From positions 1-64,000 of the forward strand of contig NZ_BCPR01000009.1 of the NCBI RefSeq assembly GCF_016586165.1: a stretch of DNA of 64,000 bases, written 5' to 3'. The translations under genes were made by a program, and so were the position numbers. The stretch comes from Dyella sp. EPa41 (lineage in GTDB: Bacteria; Pseudomonadota; Gammaproteobacteria; Xanthomonadales; Rhodanobacteraceae). Within the stretch, counting starts at the first letter, position 1. Every line of letters starts with the position of its first letter. Under the pieces are notes generated by a model. That model was not told the origin of the DNA. It saw only the letters and a program-made list of their open reading frames with translations, and did no database searches. This document shows positions 46,987-59,400 of this stretch, in pieces.

Positions 46987-47606
46987 TGTCTTCTCGCGCC
47001 AGCGTCGGTGCGGTGCTGCTGGCGGCAGGTGCCGCCAGCCGGTTCGGCTCGCCCAAGCAGTTGCTGGTGATCGACGGCGAGCCCATGGTGCGCCGCGCGG
47101 CCAGGGCCGCACTCGCGGCCGGGCTGTCGCCGGTGATCGTGGTCACCGGCGCCCATCACGGCGCCGTGGCCGCGAGCCTGGATGGTTTGGACGTCCATCA
47201 GGTCGAGCATGGCGACTGGGCCAGCGGCATGGGCGGATCGCTGGCCGCCGGCGTCCGGACGCTGCTGGAGCAGGCGCCCGCGGTGGCCTCCCTGATGGTG
47301 CTGCTCGCCGACCAGCCGTCGCTCGGTGCGGCAGAACTGACCGGGATGCTGCAAGCGCATGCCCGCCACCCGGAGCGCATCCTCGCTGCGCGCCATGGCG
47401 CGCAGCTGGGTCCGCCGTGCCTGTTCCCGCGCAGCTGGGCCGGCGAACTCGCTACGCTCCGCGGGGCGCACGGCGCGCGCTCGCTGCTGGAGAAGTACGC
47501 CGGACGTGTCGACGCCCACGATCTGCCCGCGGCCGCTTTCGACATCGATACGCCGGCCGATCACGCTGCGTGGCTGGCCCTGCGCCACGACCCACGGCAT
47601 CGATGA
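46983..47606 (+). CDS. MocA/MobA-like molybdenum cofactor cytidylyltransferase
   Basis: This 207-residue nucleotidyltransferase has the signature LLAAGAASRFGSPKQLL, followed by VVTGAHH, the metal-binding LLADQPSL and the ending AFDIDTPADH. Such proteins transfer CMP (MocA) or GMP (MobA) to molybdopterin. Beside XdhC and an aldehyde oxidoreductase, the MocA activity (molybdopterin cytosine dinucleotide) is the better guess. The start is shared with an alternative ATG three bases downstream. Confidence 0.87.
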   Translation: MMSSRASVGAVLLAAGAASRFGSPKQLLVIDGEPMVRRAARAALAAGLSPVIVVTGAHHGAVAASLDGLDVHQVEHGDWASGMGGSLAAGVRTLLEQAPAVASLMVLLADQPSLGAAELTGMLQAHARHPERILAARHGAQLGPPCLFPRSWAGELATLRGAHGARSLLEKYAGRVDAHDLPAAAFDIDTPADHAAWLALRHDPRHR

Positions 47607-47639
47607 CTTCGCTCCGCCTGCCTGCGGGCGGCCGGCCGC

Positions 47640-49070
47640 TCAGTGCAGGCCGACGGTTCCGTGCATCGCCGTGAAGATCTTCTGCGTGTCGTAGCCGATG
47701 CCGTTCTTGAAGACCAGGGGCATGTGTTCCAACGCGCTGGCGTCCTTGAGCGGATCACCGTCGACCACGGCGATGTCGGCGCGCTTGCCGACGGCCAGCG
47801 TGCCGACCTCCTTGTCGCGACCCAGGTACCTGGCGCCATTGAAGGTGGCGATCTTGATCGCCTGCTCGAAGCTGAAGCCCGCTTCCACCAGCAGTTCGAC
47901 CTCGCGCTTGGAAGAGAAGCCCGGCACCACGCCGCCGAAACCGGTCGGATCGGTACCGGCGAGCAGCAGGCCACCGGCGTCGGCGTATTGCTTTTCCAGG
48001 CGGGACAGCTTGGCGTAGATCTCCGGCGTGAATCGTCCCTTGTTCGTCTGCACCTTGTTCCAGCTGTCCTCGTACTGCGCGCGCACTTCGGGCAGCATCA
48101 GGTCCAGCGCGCCCTGCGGCGCCTTCGGGCGACCGGTGACGAAGGTCTCGAACACGGTCAGCGTGGAAGTCAGCGCCACATGGTGGTCGATCATCCGCTT
48201 GATCAGTGCCTTCACCTCGGGGGAACCGGGATCCAGCGTGGCGAATGATTGCGCGACGTCGGCGCCGCGGGGGCAGGCGTCGGGCTGCTTGTCCTTGACG
48301 AAATCGGTGGAGACGAAGAAGCCGTGCTCCAGGTTGTCGATGCCCATGTCCACCGCTTCGCGGTAGGTCACCGAGCACAGGTGCGCGGTGACCTTGGCGT
48401 TGCGCCGGTGCGCCACTTCGATCACCCGCTGCAGCTCCGCACGCGTGATCTGCATGTAGGCCTTGTAGGAGGTGACGCCTTCGTCGGCCCAGTAGTTGAC
48501 GGTGCGTTCCGCATCGTCCACGCCGCTGAGCGAATGCACGGCGGGTATCGGCAGGCCCGGGCCGTTGAGGTACGGGCCGGTCACGTCCATGTCGGGGCCG
48601 ATGGCGTCGCCGTGCGCAATCGCGTCGCGCACGTTGAGGTCGGCGTACGGCATCATCGAACCGGCCGTTCGCATCGTGGTGGTGCCGCCGGCGAGATACA
48701 GCCGCGGGAAGCTGTAGCTCATCTCGTTGTACTCCACGCCGCCGGCCGGATAGAACATGTGTTCGTGCACCATCACGAAGCCGGGCAGCAGGGTCTTGCC
48801 CTTCGCGTCGATGATGGTGGCGCCGTCGGGAATCTTCACGCGGCTGTCCTTGTCCAGCGCGACGATGCGGCCCTGGTCGATCAGCAGCGTCTGTCCCGTC
48901 TTCGCCTTGCCGCCGGTGCCGTCGACGACGGTGGCGTGGGTGAAGGCGATGACGGGTTGCGGGTACGCGACGAAGTCGCTGTTGCCTGCAGGCTTGTCGG
49001 CGGCGAAGGCCGCGGTCGACGTCAACAAGCCGGCCAGTACCGCCGCGCGTAGCGATCGCTGCCATGCCAT
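47640..49070 (-). CDS. secreted amidohydrolase
   Basis: This 476-residue metal-dependent hydrolase has a signal peptide (SLRAAVLAGLLTSTAAFAAD). The composite domain includes THATVVDGTGGKAKTG, then PGFVMVHEHMFY with H-x-H, VTAHLCS, DNLEHGFF, LAGTDPTGFGG for the Asp, and the C-terminal GTLAVGKRADIAVVDGDPL. It may hydrolyse peptides or other amides in the periplasm. The start at 49070 is placed by GGGGAA and the signal peptide. Confidence 0.9.
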   Translation of the reverse strand: MAWQRSLRAAVLAGLLTSTAAFAADKPAGNSDFVAYPQPVIAFTHATVVDGTGGKAKTGQTLLIDQGRIVALDKDSRVKIPDGATIIDAKGKTLLPGFVMVHEHMFYPAGGVEYNEMSYSFPRLYLAGGTTTMRTAGSMMPYADLNVRDAIAHGDAIGPDMDVTGPYLNGPGLPIPAVHSLSGVDDAERTVNYWADEGVTSYKAYMQITRAELQRVIEVAHRRNAKVTAHLCSVTYREAVDMGIDNLEHGFFVSTDFVKDKQPDACPRGADVAQSFATLDPGSPEVKALIKRMIDHHVALTSTLTVFETFVTGRPKAPQGALDLMLPEVRAQYEDSWNKVQTNKGRFTPEIYAKLSRLEKQYADAGGLLLAGTDPTGFGGVVPGFSSKREVELLVEAGFSFEQAIKIATFNGARYLGRDKEVGTLAVGKRADIAVVDGDPLKDASALEHMPLVFKNGIGYDTQKIFTAMHGTVGLH

Positions 49071-49128
49071 GGTGTTCCCCCACCGATGAAGTGGGATGCA
49101 TCCTAGCAAAGGCGCCAGGCGCGGTGGC

Positions 49129-50421
49129 TCAACCCGCTTCGAGCAGGGCCACCGTGCCCTGGCCACCATCGGCGCAGATGCTGACGATGGCGCGCGTGCC
49201 GGGCGGCATCACGGCGAGTTCCTTCACCGCCTGGCTGAGAATGCGTGCACCCGTCGCGCCGAACGGATGGCCAATGGCAAGGCTGCCGCCGTTGGGATTC
49301 ATCAGGTCGCGCGGGAACGCACCGAACTCACGGTCGACGCCCGCCTTGTGGGTAAGGAACTCGCGGCTCTGCAGCGCGGCGATATGCGAAAGCACCTGCG
49401 CGGCGAACGCCTCGTGGATTTCCCACAGACCGATGTCCTGGTAACCCAGCCCGTGGCGCGCCAGCAGTCGCGGGATCGCATAGGCCGGCGCCATCAGCAG
49501 CCCTTCGGTGCGGAAATCGACGGCGGCGATCTCCCAGTCAACCAGCTTCACGCGCGGCACATGGCCGGGCAGGCGGCCGAGTCCGCGCTCGGTCGCCACC
49601 CACAGGCTGGCGGCGCCATCGGTCAGTGGCGAGGAGTTGCCCGCGGTGAGCGTGCCCTGGCCGCTGGTGCGATCGAACGCCGGTGGAAGCTTGGCAAGCT
49701 TTTCCAACGAGGTATCCGCGCGCGGAATGCTGTCGCGACGGAACTCGCCGATGGGAATCACCAGGTCATCGAAGAAACCCTTGTTCCATGCGTCCACGGC
49801 GTGGCGATGGCTGTCGTAGGCGATCTGGTCCTGGTCGTCGCGCCTGAGGTGCCATTCCTTCGCGGTGATCTCCGTGTGCTCGCCCATGCTCAGGCCGCTG
49901 GTGCGGTTGACGATGCCGGGGATGTAGAGACTGATGTCGCCCAGTTTCAGCGACAACGCATGCGATACCTTCTCGCCGACCGAGCGTGCCTTCTGGAAGC
50001 GGCGAATCCAGTCCGACAGCCGCTGGTTGAGCCCAAGCTGGATGCGGCTCAGGCTGTCCACGCCACCGACCAGCGCCAGCTGCATGCTGTCGTCGTCGAG
50101 CATGCCGGCGGCCTCGATCATGCCGATCATGCTGGTGGAACAGGCCATCACGGTGGAGAAGGCCGGAATGGTGGCGGGCGCCCCCGCATCCATCAGCACT
50201 TCGCGCGCGAGATTGCTCCAGGTGAGATTGGGCACCACCGTGCCCCACACGGCGACATCGGGCGTCTTGCCTCCGGGCAGGCTGTCCAGCATGTGGCGCA
50301 CCACCGGCACGGAAAGCGCGATGGCGTCGTAGCTGGCCAACGCGCCATCCACCTTGGAAAAAGGCGTGCGCACGCCCGCCGCGAGCCACACCGGGTGGCG
50401 ATAGCGCGAATGGAGAGTCAT
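49129..50421 (-). CDS. acetyl-CoA acyltransferase (thiolase)
   Basis: This 430-residue thiolase condenses or cleaves acyl-CoA units. The nucleophile is Cys94 (VMACSTSM), NPNGGSLAIGHPFGATGAR carries the His and CADGGQG the second Cys. The length and sequence resemble FadI-type enzymes of fatty-acid breakdown. AGGAAG six bases before the ATG at 50421 supports that start. No partner hydratase/dehydrogenase gene is adjacent. Confidence 0.93.
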   Translation of the reverse strand: MTLHSRYRHPVWLAAGVRTPFSKVDGALASYDAIALSVPVVRHMLDSLPGGKTPDVAVWGTVVPNLTWSNLAREVLMDAGAPATIPAFSTVMACSTSMIGMIEAAGMLDDDSMQLALVGGVDSLSRIQLGLNQRLSDWIRRFQKARSVGEKVSHALSLKLGDISLYIPGIVNRTSGLSMGEHTEITAKEWHLRRDDQDQIAYDSHRHAVDAWNKGFFDDLVIPIGEFRRDSIPRADTSLEKLAKLPPAFDRTSGQGTLTAGNSSPLTDGAASLWVATERGLGRLPGHVPRVKLVDWEIAAVDFRTEGLLMAPAYAIPRLLARHGLGYQDIGLWEIHEAFAAQVLSHIAALQSREFLTHKAGVDREFGAFPRDLMNPNGGSLAIGHPFGATGARILSQAVKELAVMPPGTRAIVSICADGGQGTVALLEAG

Positions 50422-50453
50422 GAAAGGCTTCCTGCTCGAGGATGGATGGTCGA

Positions 50454-50942
50454 TTAGGCCGAGGCGAGACGCCAGGGCGCGCCTTCGGGAGCGCCGCGTC
50501 CCAGCTTGTCGGGCAAGGGGTCGGTTTCGGCCACGAATTCGAGCGAGACCGAATTGATGCAGTAGCGCTGGTGGGTCGGCGGCGGGCCGTCGTCGAACAC
50601 GTGCCCCTGGTGGCTGCCGCAACGCGCGCAGCGGATTTCCGTGCGCACCATGCCGTAGCTGGTGTCGCGCACGTAGGTCAGGTGGTGCTCGTCGAACGGC
50701 GTGGTGAAGCTCGGCCAGCCGGTGCGGCTGTCGAACTTGTCGCCGGCCAGGAACAGGGGCAATCCGCACAGGCGGCAGCAATACACGCCGGCGCGCTTCT
50801 CCGTCAGCAGCACGCCGCAGAACGGTGATTCGGTACCGTGGGCGAGCAGTACGTCGCGCTCGCCGGCGGTGAGCGTGGCGGCAAGCTGGTCGAACTGCAG
50901 CGGAGACGGCGGCGAGAGGTCGAACGGGGCAGGTGCACTCAC
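50454..50942 (-). CDS. msrB: peptide methionine-(R)-sulfoxide reductase
   Basis: MsrB reduces methionine-R-sulfoxide in proteins. The 162-residue protein has the two zinc pairs Cys56/Cys59 (CRLC) and Cys105/Cys108 (CARC), [23 protein letters not shown] with catalytic Cys128. There is no signal peptide, so it acts in the cytoplasm. It lies 32 bases upstream of the thiolase on the same strand. Confidence 0.96.
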   Translation of the reverse strand: MSAPAPFDLSPPSPLQFDQLAATLTAGERDVLLAHGTESPFCGVLLTEKRAGVYCCRLCGLPLFLAGDKFDSRTGWPSFTTPFDEHHLTYVRDTSYGMVRTEIRCARCGSHQGHVFDDGPPPTHQRYCINSVSLEFVAETDPLPDKLGRGAPEGAPWRLASA

Positions 50943-51027
50943 GACAAATGCTCCTCGGCGATCCAGGGTGGGGTACGCCGGCAGGTCGCCGGCGGCTCGC
51001 CCCTAGATCGTGGCATACGGCGTGGAA

Positions 51028-51408
51028 TCAAGGCTGGCGGCGCTCGCCGGCGCGCTCCTCGTCGATGGTGAAGATCGCCTCGGGCGTCGCTTCCAGCCGC
51101 GCCTGCGGGATCGGCTTGCCACTGAGGTCGGAGTAGCCATAGGTACCGTCGTCGATCTTCCGCAGGGCGCGCTCGATATGGTCGATGCGCTGGGCATCCG
51201 TATCGCGCTGCGCCTGGCGCACTTCCTCCTGCGCCGAATCCTGGGCTTCGTCTTCGAACTCCATGGCTTCGTCGCCATGCTCTTCCTCGAAGGAACGGCG
51301 ATGGGCATTGGAGGACAGCTCGCCGCCCAGCACCTGCTGCCGCAAGGCCTCCAGCCGCTGGCGCTGCTTGGCGATGAACTCCGGGCTCAGGTGGGCGTCG
51401 GCGGGCAT
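51028..51408 (-). CDS. DksA/TraR-like protein lacking zinc-finger cysteines
   Basis: This 126-residue protein has a coiled-coil N-terminal half rich in Glu, Gln and Arg (residues 10-80), then the DksA-type globular segment IDDGTYGYSDLSGKPIPQAR. In DksA the loop after YGY carries the first zinc cysteine pair; here it reads SDLSG, and no cysteine is present in the protein. It may still bind RNA polymerase through the secondary channel, or be a different coiled-coil factor of the same fold. It is 120 bases downstream of the TonB receptor on the same strand. Confidence 0.8.
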   Translation of the reverse strand: MPADAHLSPEFIAKQRQRLEALRQQVLGGELSSNAHRRSFEEEHGDEAMEFEDEAQDSAQEEVRQAQRDTDAQRIDHIERALRKIDDGTYGYSDLSGKPIPQARLEATPEAIFTIDEERAGERRQP

Positions 51409-51527
51409 GGGTATCTCCGGGAGGGAAAGGTGTGCGCCTAGCTATGGCATAGCCGCCGTTTCAACCCGGTGAAGGGCGGGGCCACCATGGAGGGTGGCGC
51501 GCACCCGGCGGATGCGCGCCGCTCCGG

Positions 51528-53966
<2,439 letters not shown>

Positions 53967-54355
53967 GTTTTTAGGTATCCCACGTGATTGATGCGGTGCA
54001 ACAATGGGCAGGCTATACGCCATGTGACGACCGCGTCAATAGCGGTATAGACGTCCAAACATGTCCAATGACGAATGGTTTCAGGCTCATAACGCATCGT
54101 CATGACGCGACGACCCGTCAGGGCCTTGACGGCGGCCGGGCGGAGCGGGGACTGGGGAAGGGGCGGTGCCAGCCATCAGGCGACGTGCCCGGCGGCCGCG
54201 TCAAGTGCTATCGGTCGCCCCGCGGGCCCGGGAGCGGCCTTCACGCGGCATTGATGCGCGGCTGAACGACCTTATGTGTGGCGAGGGTTCCGGATGACGA
54301 TGGCCGATCAGGTCGTCGTCCTTCCGGCTAAGTGGATTTTTCTGGACAGGATCAT
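53967..54355. other. divergent intergenic region (TonB receptor / EF-G)
   Basis: This 389-base gap holds no recognisable gene. It carries the likely minus-strand promoter of the TonB receptor gene (54012-54039). The remainder, to the EF-G start, is GC-rich with no clear hairpin or operator. Confidence 0.5.
54012..54039 (-). promoter_or_regulatory. candidate promoter of the TonB receptor gene
   Basis: On the minus strand TTGACG (54039-54034) and TATAGC (54017-54012) are 16 bases apart, a sigma-70-like arrangement about 45 bases before the start codon at 53966. Confidence 0.5.
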
Positions 54356-56485
54356 ATGGCTCGGCACAAAGCGCTTCGGCTGTACCGCAACATCGGCATC
54401 ATCGCCCACATCGACGCCGGCAAGACCACCACGACCGAGCGCATCCTCTATTACACGGGTAAAAAGCACCAGATCATCGACGTGCACGACACCAAGGAGG
54501 GCAAGGGCTCGACCACGACGGACTACCTGGAGCAGGAGCGCAAGCGCGGCATCACCATCCAGTCCGCGGCCGTGTCCACGGAGTGGAAGGGCCATCAGAT
54601 CAACCTGATCGATACGCCCGGTCACGTGGATTTCACCATCGAGGTGAACCGCAGCCTGCGCGTCCTCGACGGCGCCGTGGTGGTGTTCGACGGCGTGGCC
54701 GGCGTGGAGCCGCAGACGGAGACCAACTGGCGCCTCGCCGACCAGTACAACGTGCCGCGCCTGTGCTACGTCAACAAAATGGATCGCATCGGGGCGAATT
54801 TCGACCATTGCGTGAAGGGCATCCGCGAGCGCCTCGGCGCCAACGTGCTGCTGTGCCAGGTGCCGTTGGGTTCGCATGACGAATTCATCGGCATGGTCGA
54901 CCTCGTGGCCGGCGTGGGCTATCTGTGGCAGGGCGACGACAAGGACAGCACGTGGGAAACCGTGCCGCTCGAGGAGATTCCCGGCCGGGTCAAGTTCTCC
55001 GCCGCCGCCGACCAGGCGTGGATCGCCGACTTGCCGAAGCTGCGCGAAGAAACCCTGGAGCGCGCGTTGTCGATGGACGACGCGGCGTTCGAAAAGCTGA
55101 TCGAAACCGGCGAATTCGACATGGAGACGCTGAAGGCATGCATCCGCAAGGGCTGTGTGTCGGGCAAGCTCGTGCCGGTGTTCTGCGGTTCGTCCTATCG
55201 CAACAAGGGCGTGCAGCAGCTGCTGGACGCCGTGGTGGATTACCTGCCCTTCCCGGGCGAGAACGGCGGCATCGCGCTGGTGGACGAAAACGGCCACGTG
55301 GTGGGCGAGCAGGGCGTCATCGACGACGCGCCGGCCCGCGTGCTCGCCTTCAAGGTGATCAACGATCCGTTCGGCACGCTGACCTTCTGCCGCATCTATT
55401 CGGGCGTGATCAAGAAGGGCGACAGCCTGCTCAACGTCACGCGCGGCAAGAAGGAGCGCATCGGCCGCATCGTCGAGGTGCAGGCCAGCGCCACGCGCGA
55501 GATCGACGAGGCGCGTGCCGGCGACATCTGCGCCTTCGTTTCCCTGAAGGAGACCGAGACCGGCGACTCGCTGTGCGACCCGGCGCATCCGGCGTTGCTC
55601 GAGCGCATGCGTTTCCCCGACCCGGTGATCAGCGTGTCGGTGGAGCCCAAGCACCGCAACGACGTCGACAAGCTCTCCGCCGCGCTCTACAAGATGGTGA
55701 AGGCCGATCCGTCGCTGCAGCTGGAAGTGGACAAGGAAACCGGCGAGACCGTGCTCAAGGGCATGGGCGAACTGCACCTGGAGGTGACCATCGACCGCAT
55801 GCGCACCGAGCTCGGCGTGGATGCCAACATGGGCAAGCCCAAGGTCAGCTTCCGCGAGGCGTTCGGCAAGGCGGTGCAGCACACCTATACGCACAAGAAG
55901 CAGTCGGGTGGCTCGGGCCAGTTCGCCGAGGTGACCATGGTGTTCGAACCACTGGAGACGGGCGGTGGCGTCGTGTTCTCCGACGAGGTCGTCGGCGGGC
56001 GCATTCCGCGCGAATACATTCCCGCGGTGGAGCACGCGGTCACGGTGGAGGCGCGCGAAGGCCAGGTGGCCGGCTACGAGGTGGTGGATTTCAAGGCGCG
56101 CCTGATCGACGGCAAGTTCCATGACGTCGACTCCTCGGCGCTCGCGTTCGAGATCGCCACCAAGCAGTGCTTCCGCGAGGCGCAGAAGCTCAGCAAGCCC
56201 AAGCTGCTGGAGCCGGTGATGCGGCTGGAGGTGGTCACCGAGGCCGATTACCTCGGCGACGTCATCGGCGACATCAACCGCCGTCGCGGCACGGTGAGCG
56301 ACCAGGGGCAGCGCGGCGCGCAGGCTTTCGTACAGGGTTTCGTGCCGCTGGCGGAGATGTTCGGTTACATCAACTTCCTGCGCTCGGCCACGCGCGGGCG
56401 CGGCACGTTCACCATGGAGTTCGACCACTACGAGGAAGTGCCCGCCAGCCTGGTCGACAAGTTGATGGACAAGGAAGCGAAGTAG
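54356..56485 (+). CDS. fusA: elongation factor G (stand-alone copy)
   Basis: This 709-residue GTPase catalyses ribosomal translocation. The G domain shows HIDAGKTTTTERILYYTG (G1), DTPGHVDF (G3) and NKMD (G4), followed by domains II-V including IFG-like PREYIPAV and NMG-type segments (DANMGKPKVSFREAF, RGTFTMEFDHYEEV). It is not in the usual str operon with rpsL/rpsG/tufA, so it is probably a second EF-G. The ATG at 54356 is preferred over a GTG eight codons upstream, which is poorly placed. Confidence 0.95.
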   Translation: MARHKALRLYRNIGIIAHIDAGKTTTTERILYYTGKKHQIIDVHDTKEGKGSTTTDYLEQERKRGITIQSAAVSTEWKGHQINLIDTPGHVDFTIEVNRSLRVLDGAVVVFDGVAGVEPQTETNWRLADQYNVPRLCYVNKMDRIGANFDHCVKGIRERLGANVLLCQVPLGSHDEFIGMVDLVAGVGYLWQGDDKDSTWETVPLEEIPGRVKFSAAADQAWIADLPKLREETLERALSMDDAAFEKLIETGEFDMETLKACIRKGCVSGKLVPVFCGSSYRNKGVQQLLDAVVDYLPFPGENGGIALVDENGHVVGEQGVIDDAPARVLAFKVINDPFGTLTFCRIYSGVIKKGDSLLNVTRGKKERIGRIVEVQASATREIDEARAGDICAFVSLKETETGDSLCDPAHPALLERMRFPDPVISVSVEPKHRNDVDKLSAALYKMVKADPSLQLEVDKETGETVLKGMGELHLEVTIDRMRTELGVDANMGKPKVSFREAFGKAVQHTYTHKKQSGGSGQFAEVTMVFEPLETGGGVVFSDEVVGGRIPREYIPAVEHAVTVEAREGQVAGYEVVDFKARLIDGKFHDVDSSALAFEIATKQCFREAQKLSKPKLLEPVMRLEVVTEADYLGDVIGDINRRRGTVSDQGQRGAQAFVQGFVPLAEMFGYINFLRSATRGRGTFTMEFDHYEEVPASLVDKLMDKEAK

Positions 56486-56491
56486 GCCTGC

Positions 56492-59400
56492 TCAGGACGC
56501 GACCCGTCGCCCGCGCGTCGCGCCGCGGGTCGTGTCATCGCGGAACGCCACGCGGCACGGCACCGTCAGCGTCAGCTCGGTGCCGTGGGGGGCGCGATGC
56601 CTGAACTCCAGCTTCGCGCCCAGCTTGGCGGCGCGCTCGCGCATGCCTGTCACGCCCCAGTGGCCTCGCTCGGCGGCCTTGCGCAGCGCCTTCGGGTCGA
56701 TGCCGGATCCGTCGTCTTCGACCATGATGCGCAACTGGCGCGCCTCGTAGGCCACCAGCACGTCGATGCGGCTCGCCTGCGCGTGCAGGAAGGCGTTGCG
56801 GATGCCCTCGCGCACGATATCGAGGATCTCATCGAAGGCACTCGGCAGGATCGGCAGCGTCTTGCCTTCCGAGCGGATGTGGAAGGCCGTCTGGTAGAGC
56901 GAGGCGAGGTTTTCGCCCACCGCCAGCAGCGACTGCACCAGCTCGGTGTATTCGGGGCCGTCGCCGCGCAGCGAGATGATCTTGCCGCGCCCCTCGATGA
57001 CCATCTCGCGCGCCTGGGTGATGGCGTCCTTGAGCGCTGCCGTGTTGCGGTCGCCGGGCGCCATGCCGGAAACCAGCGCCTGCAGGCGCAGCAGCAACCC
57101 CTGGATGCCTTGCAGCAGCGTGTCGTGGATGTCGCGTGCGATGCGTTCGCGCTCGTCCATGCGTTCGGTCAGCTTGAGGTGCACGCGCTCGGCGGCGCGT
57201 CGCATGCGCCACGCGATGAACAGGAACACGAGCGCGAGGAAGGCCAGCGCGCAGGCCAGCGCGAACCAGATCGTCTGGTAGAACCATGGCGCGATGGTGA
57301 AGGTGAGTTCCGCTCCCCGCGTGTTCCAGAGGCCGTCGTCGTTGGCGGCGATGACGCGGAAGCGATACGTGCCGGGACCGAGATTGGAATAGAACGCCTC
57401 GCGGCGCGTGCCTGCGTCCTGCCAGCCAGCATCCACGCCGTCGAGCCTGTAGCGAAAGCCCACCCGGCTCGGGATGGCCAGGCTGGCGGCGGTGTACTGG
57501 ATCTGCACGTTGTCCGTGCCCTTGGGCAGCGTCAGGTGATCGGTCAGCGCGCGACGCTTGCCATCGGCGGTCAGGCCAAGGATTTCCACCGGCGGCGGCA
57601 GCCGATTGGCGAACAGGTGGTCGGGCTGGATCCAGGCCGGCCCCTGGTTGGTGAGGAACCAGAGGTTGTGGCGGCCGTCGCCGAAGGCGGTGGGCGTCAT
57701 CGCTGCCTGCAGGGCGATGCCGGGCAGGCCATCGTCGTAGTCGAACAGGCGGTACGCCGGCCGATACCCCGGGTGGTCGAATGCGGTTTCCGCTTCGTGC
57801 GCCGCCAGCCGGACCACGCCCTTGCCGGCATTGAGCCACAGGTCGCCATTGGGCGCCTTGACGATGCCGCTGATGCCGCTGAAGACATCATTGTCCGCGA
57901 TGACGATGGACTGCACGCGGCCGGCGCGCAGGCGCGCCATGCCGAGTTCGCCGCCGATCAGCACCTCGTCGGCCAGTGGCTGGACGACCGTGATGTGGCC
58001 CAGGTGCAGGCCGTCGGCGCGCGTGTAGATGCGCGTCTGCCTGCCATCGAATTCGGCAAGCTGGCTGTCGGGGTAGCCGAGCCACAGATGCCCCGCGTCA
58101 TCGACCGCCAGCGAGTTGGGCGTGAGGCCCTCGAGCGCGGGTGAAAGCGCCTTGTGCACGAACCGGCCGTTTTCGAGGTGGTACAGGCCGTGATCGGCGA
58201 AGGCCAGCCAGGGTTCGCCGGCGCGGTCGATGGCGAGCGCATTGACGATGGTGGTGCCCGCCGGCCACGGCAGGTTTTCCAGCGTATCGGCATGCAGTCG
58301 ATAAAGATCGTGGCGACCGACCATCCACAGGTTGCCGTCACGGTCGAACGAGGCGCTGTGGATGTCGTGCAGGTCCGAGCGCACCCGCGTGGCCGACTGC
58401 GGATCGATGCGCCACAGCGTGCCGTTGTTGATGATCCAGGGCGTGCCGGCGTCGTCCACGGTCATGGCGTAGTTGGACGCGGCGCCCAGGGGGACGTCCG
58501 TCGGCACTTTCACGTTGTTGCGGTGAAAGCTCACCAAGCCCATGTTGGTGCCGGCCCAGATCGTGCCTTCGGCGTCTTCCAGCAAGGGCACGGTGCGGTT
58601 GGTCATCAGTCCGTTGCCGCGATCCACCAGGTCGGCCATGTCGGCACGCTGCAGCGTCTTGCCATGCTCGACATGGGTGTAGTCCGCGACGCGATAGATG
58701 CCGCCGTTGTCGACGCCGGTGCCCCACAGGTTGCCCTGACGATCGAACAGCAGGCGATGGCTCCAGCTGACGTCGTCGGCATCGAGGCCTTGGGTTCCCA
58801 GGCGCGGGTGGTCCGCATCCAGGCCGGGCAGGGCGCGGGTGCCGTGGTCGTGGTCCGACAGCCACAGCGTGCCATCCGGCGCCTGCGCGATGGTGCTGTT
58901 GCGGTACACCCGCTGGTCGGTGGCTTCGAATCGCGTCGCGCCCGGGCGAAGGAACAGCAGCTTCTCGCCGGTGGTGACCCACAAGGTGCCGTCGCGCGTG
59001 GCGAGCACCCAGTCGGCATGCCCGGCCGGATAGCTCCAGTCATCGCCCGCCGTGTGCCATTGCTTGCCGTCGAAACGGGCCAGGCCGCCCTCGGTGGCTG
59101 CCCATAGGCTGCCGTCGCGGGTCTGCGCGAAGCTGTAGACCATGCCGGAGGGAAAGGCCTCGCCAGGCGCGTAATGGCTGAGATGGCGGCCGCGCTTGAT
59201 GCTGGCGCCGCCGTAGTAGAAGCCGATCCACAGCGAACCGTCCGGCATCATCTTCAAGGCCGTGATGTCATGGGACGGAAAGGCCTCGTCCGGCCTGGGT
59301 TCGAAACGTTCGAAGCGCACGCCGTCAAAGCGGTACAGGCCGTTGCCGGTGCCGAGCCACAGATAGCCGCCCCCGTCCTGCGCCAGCGCCCAGATATCGG

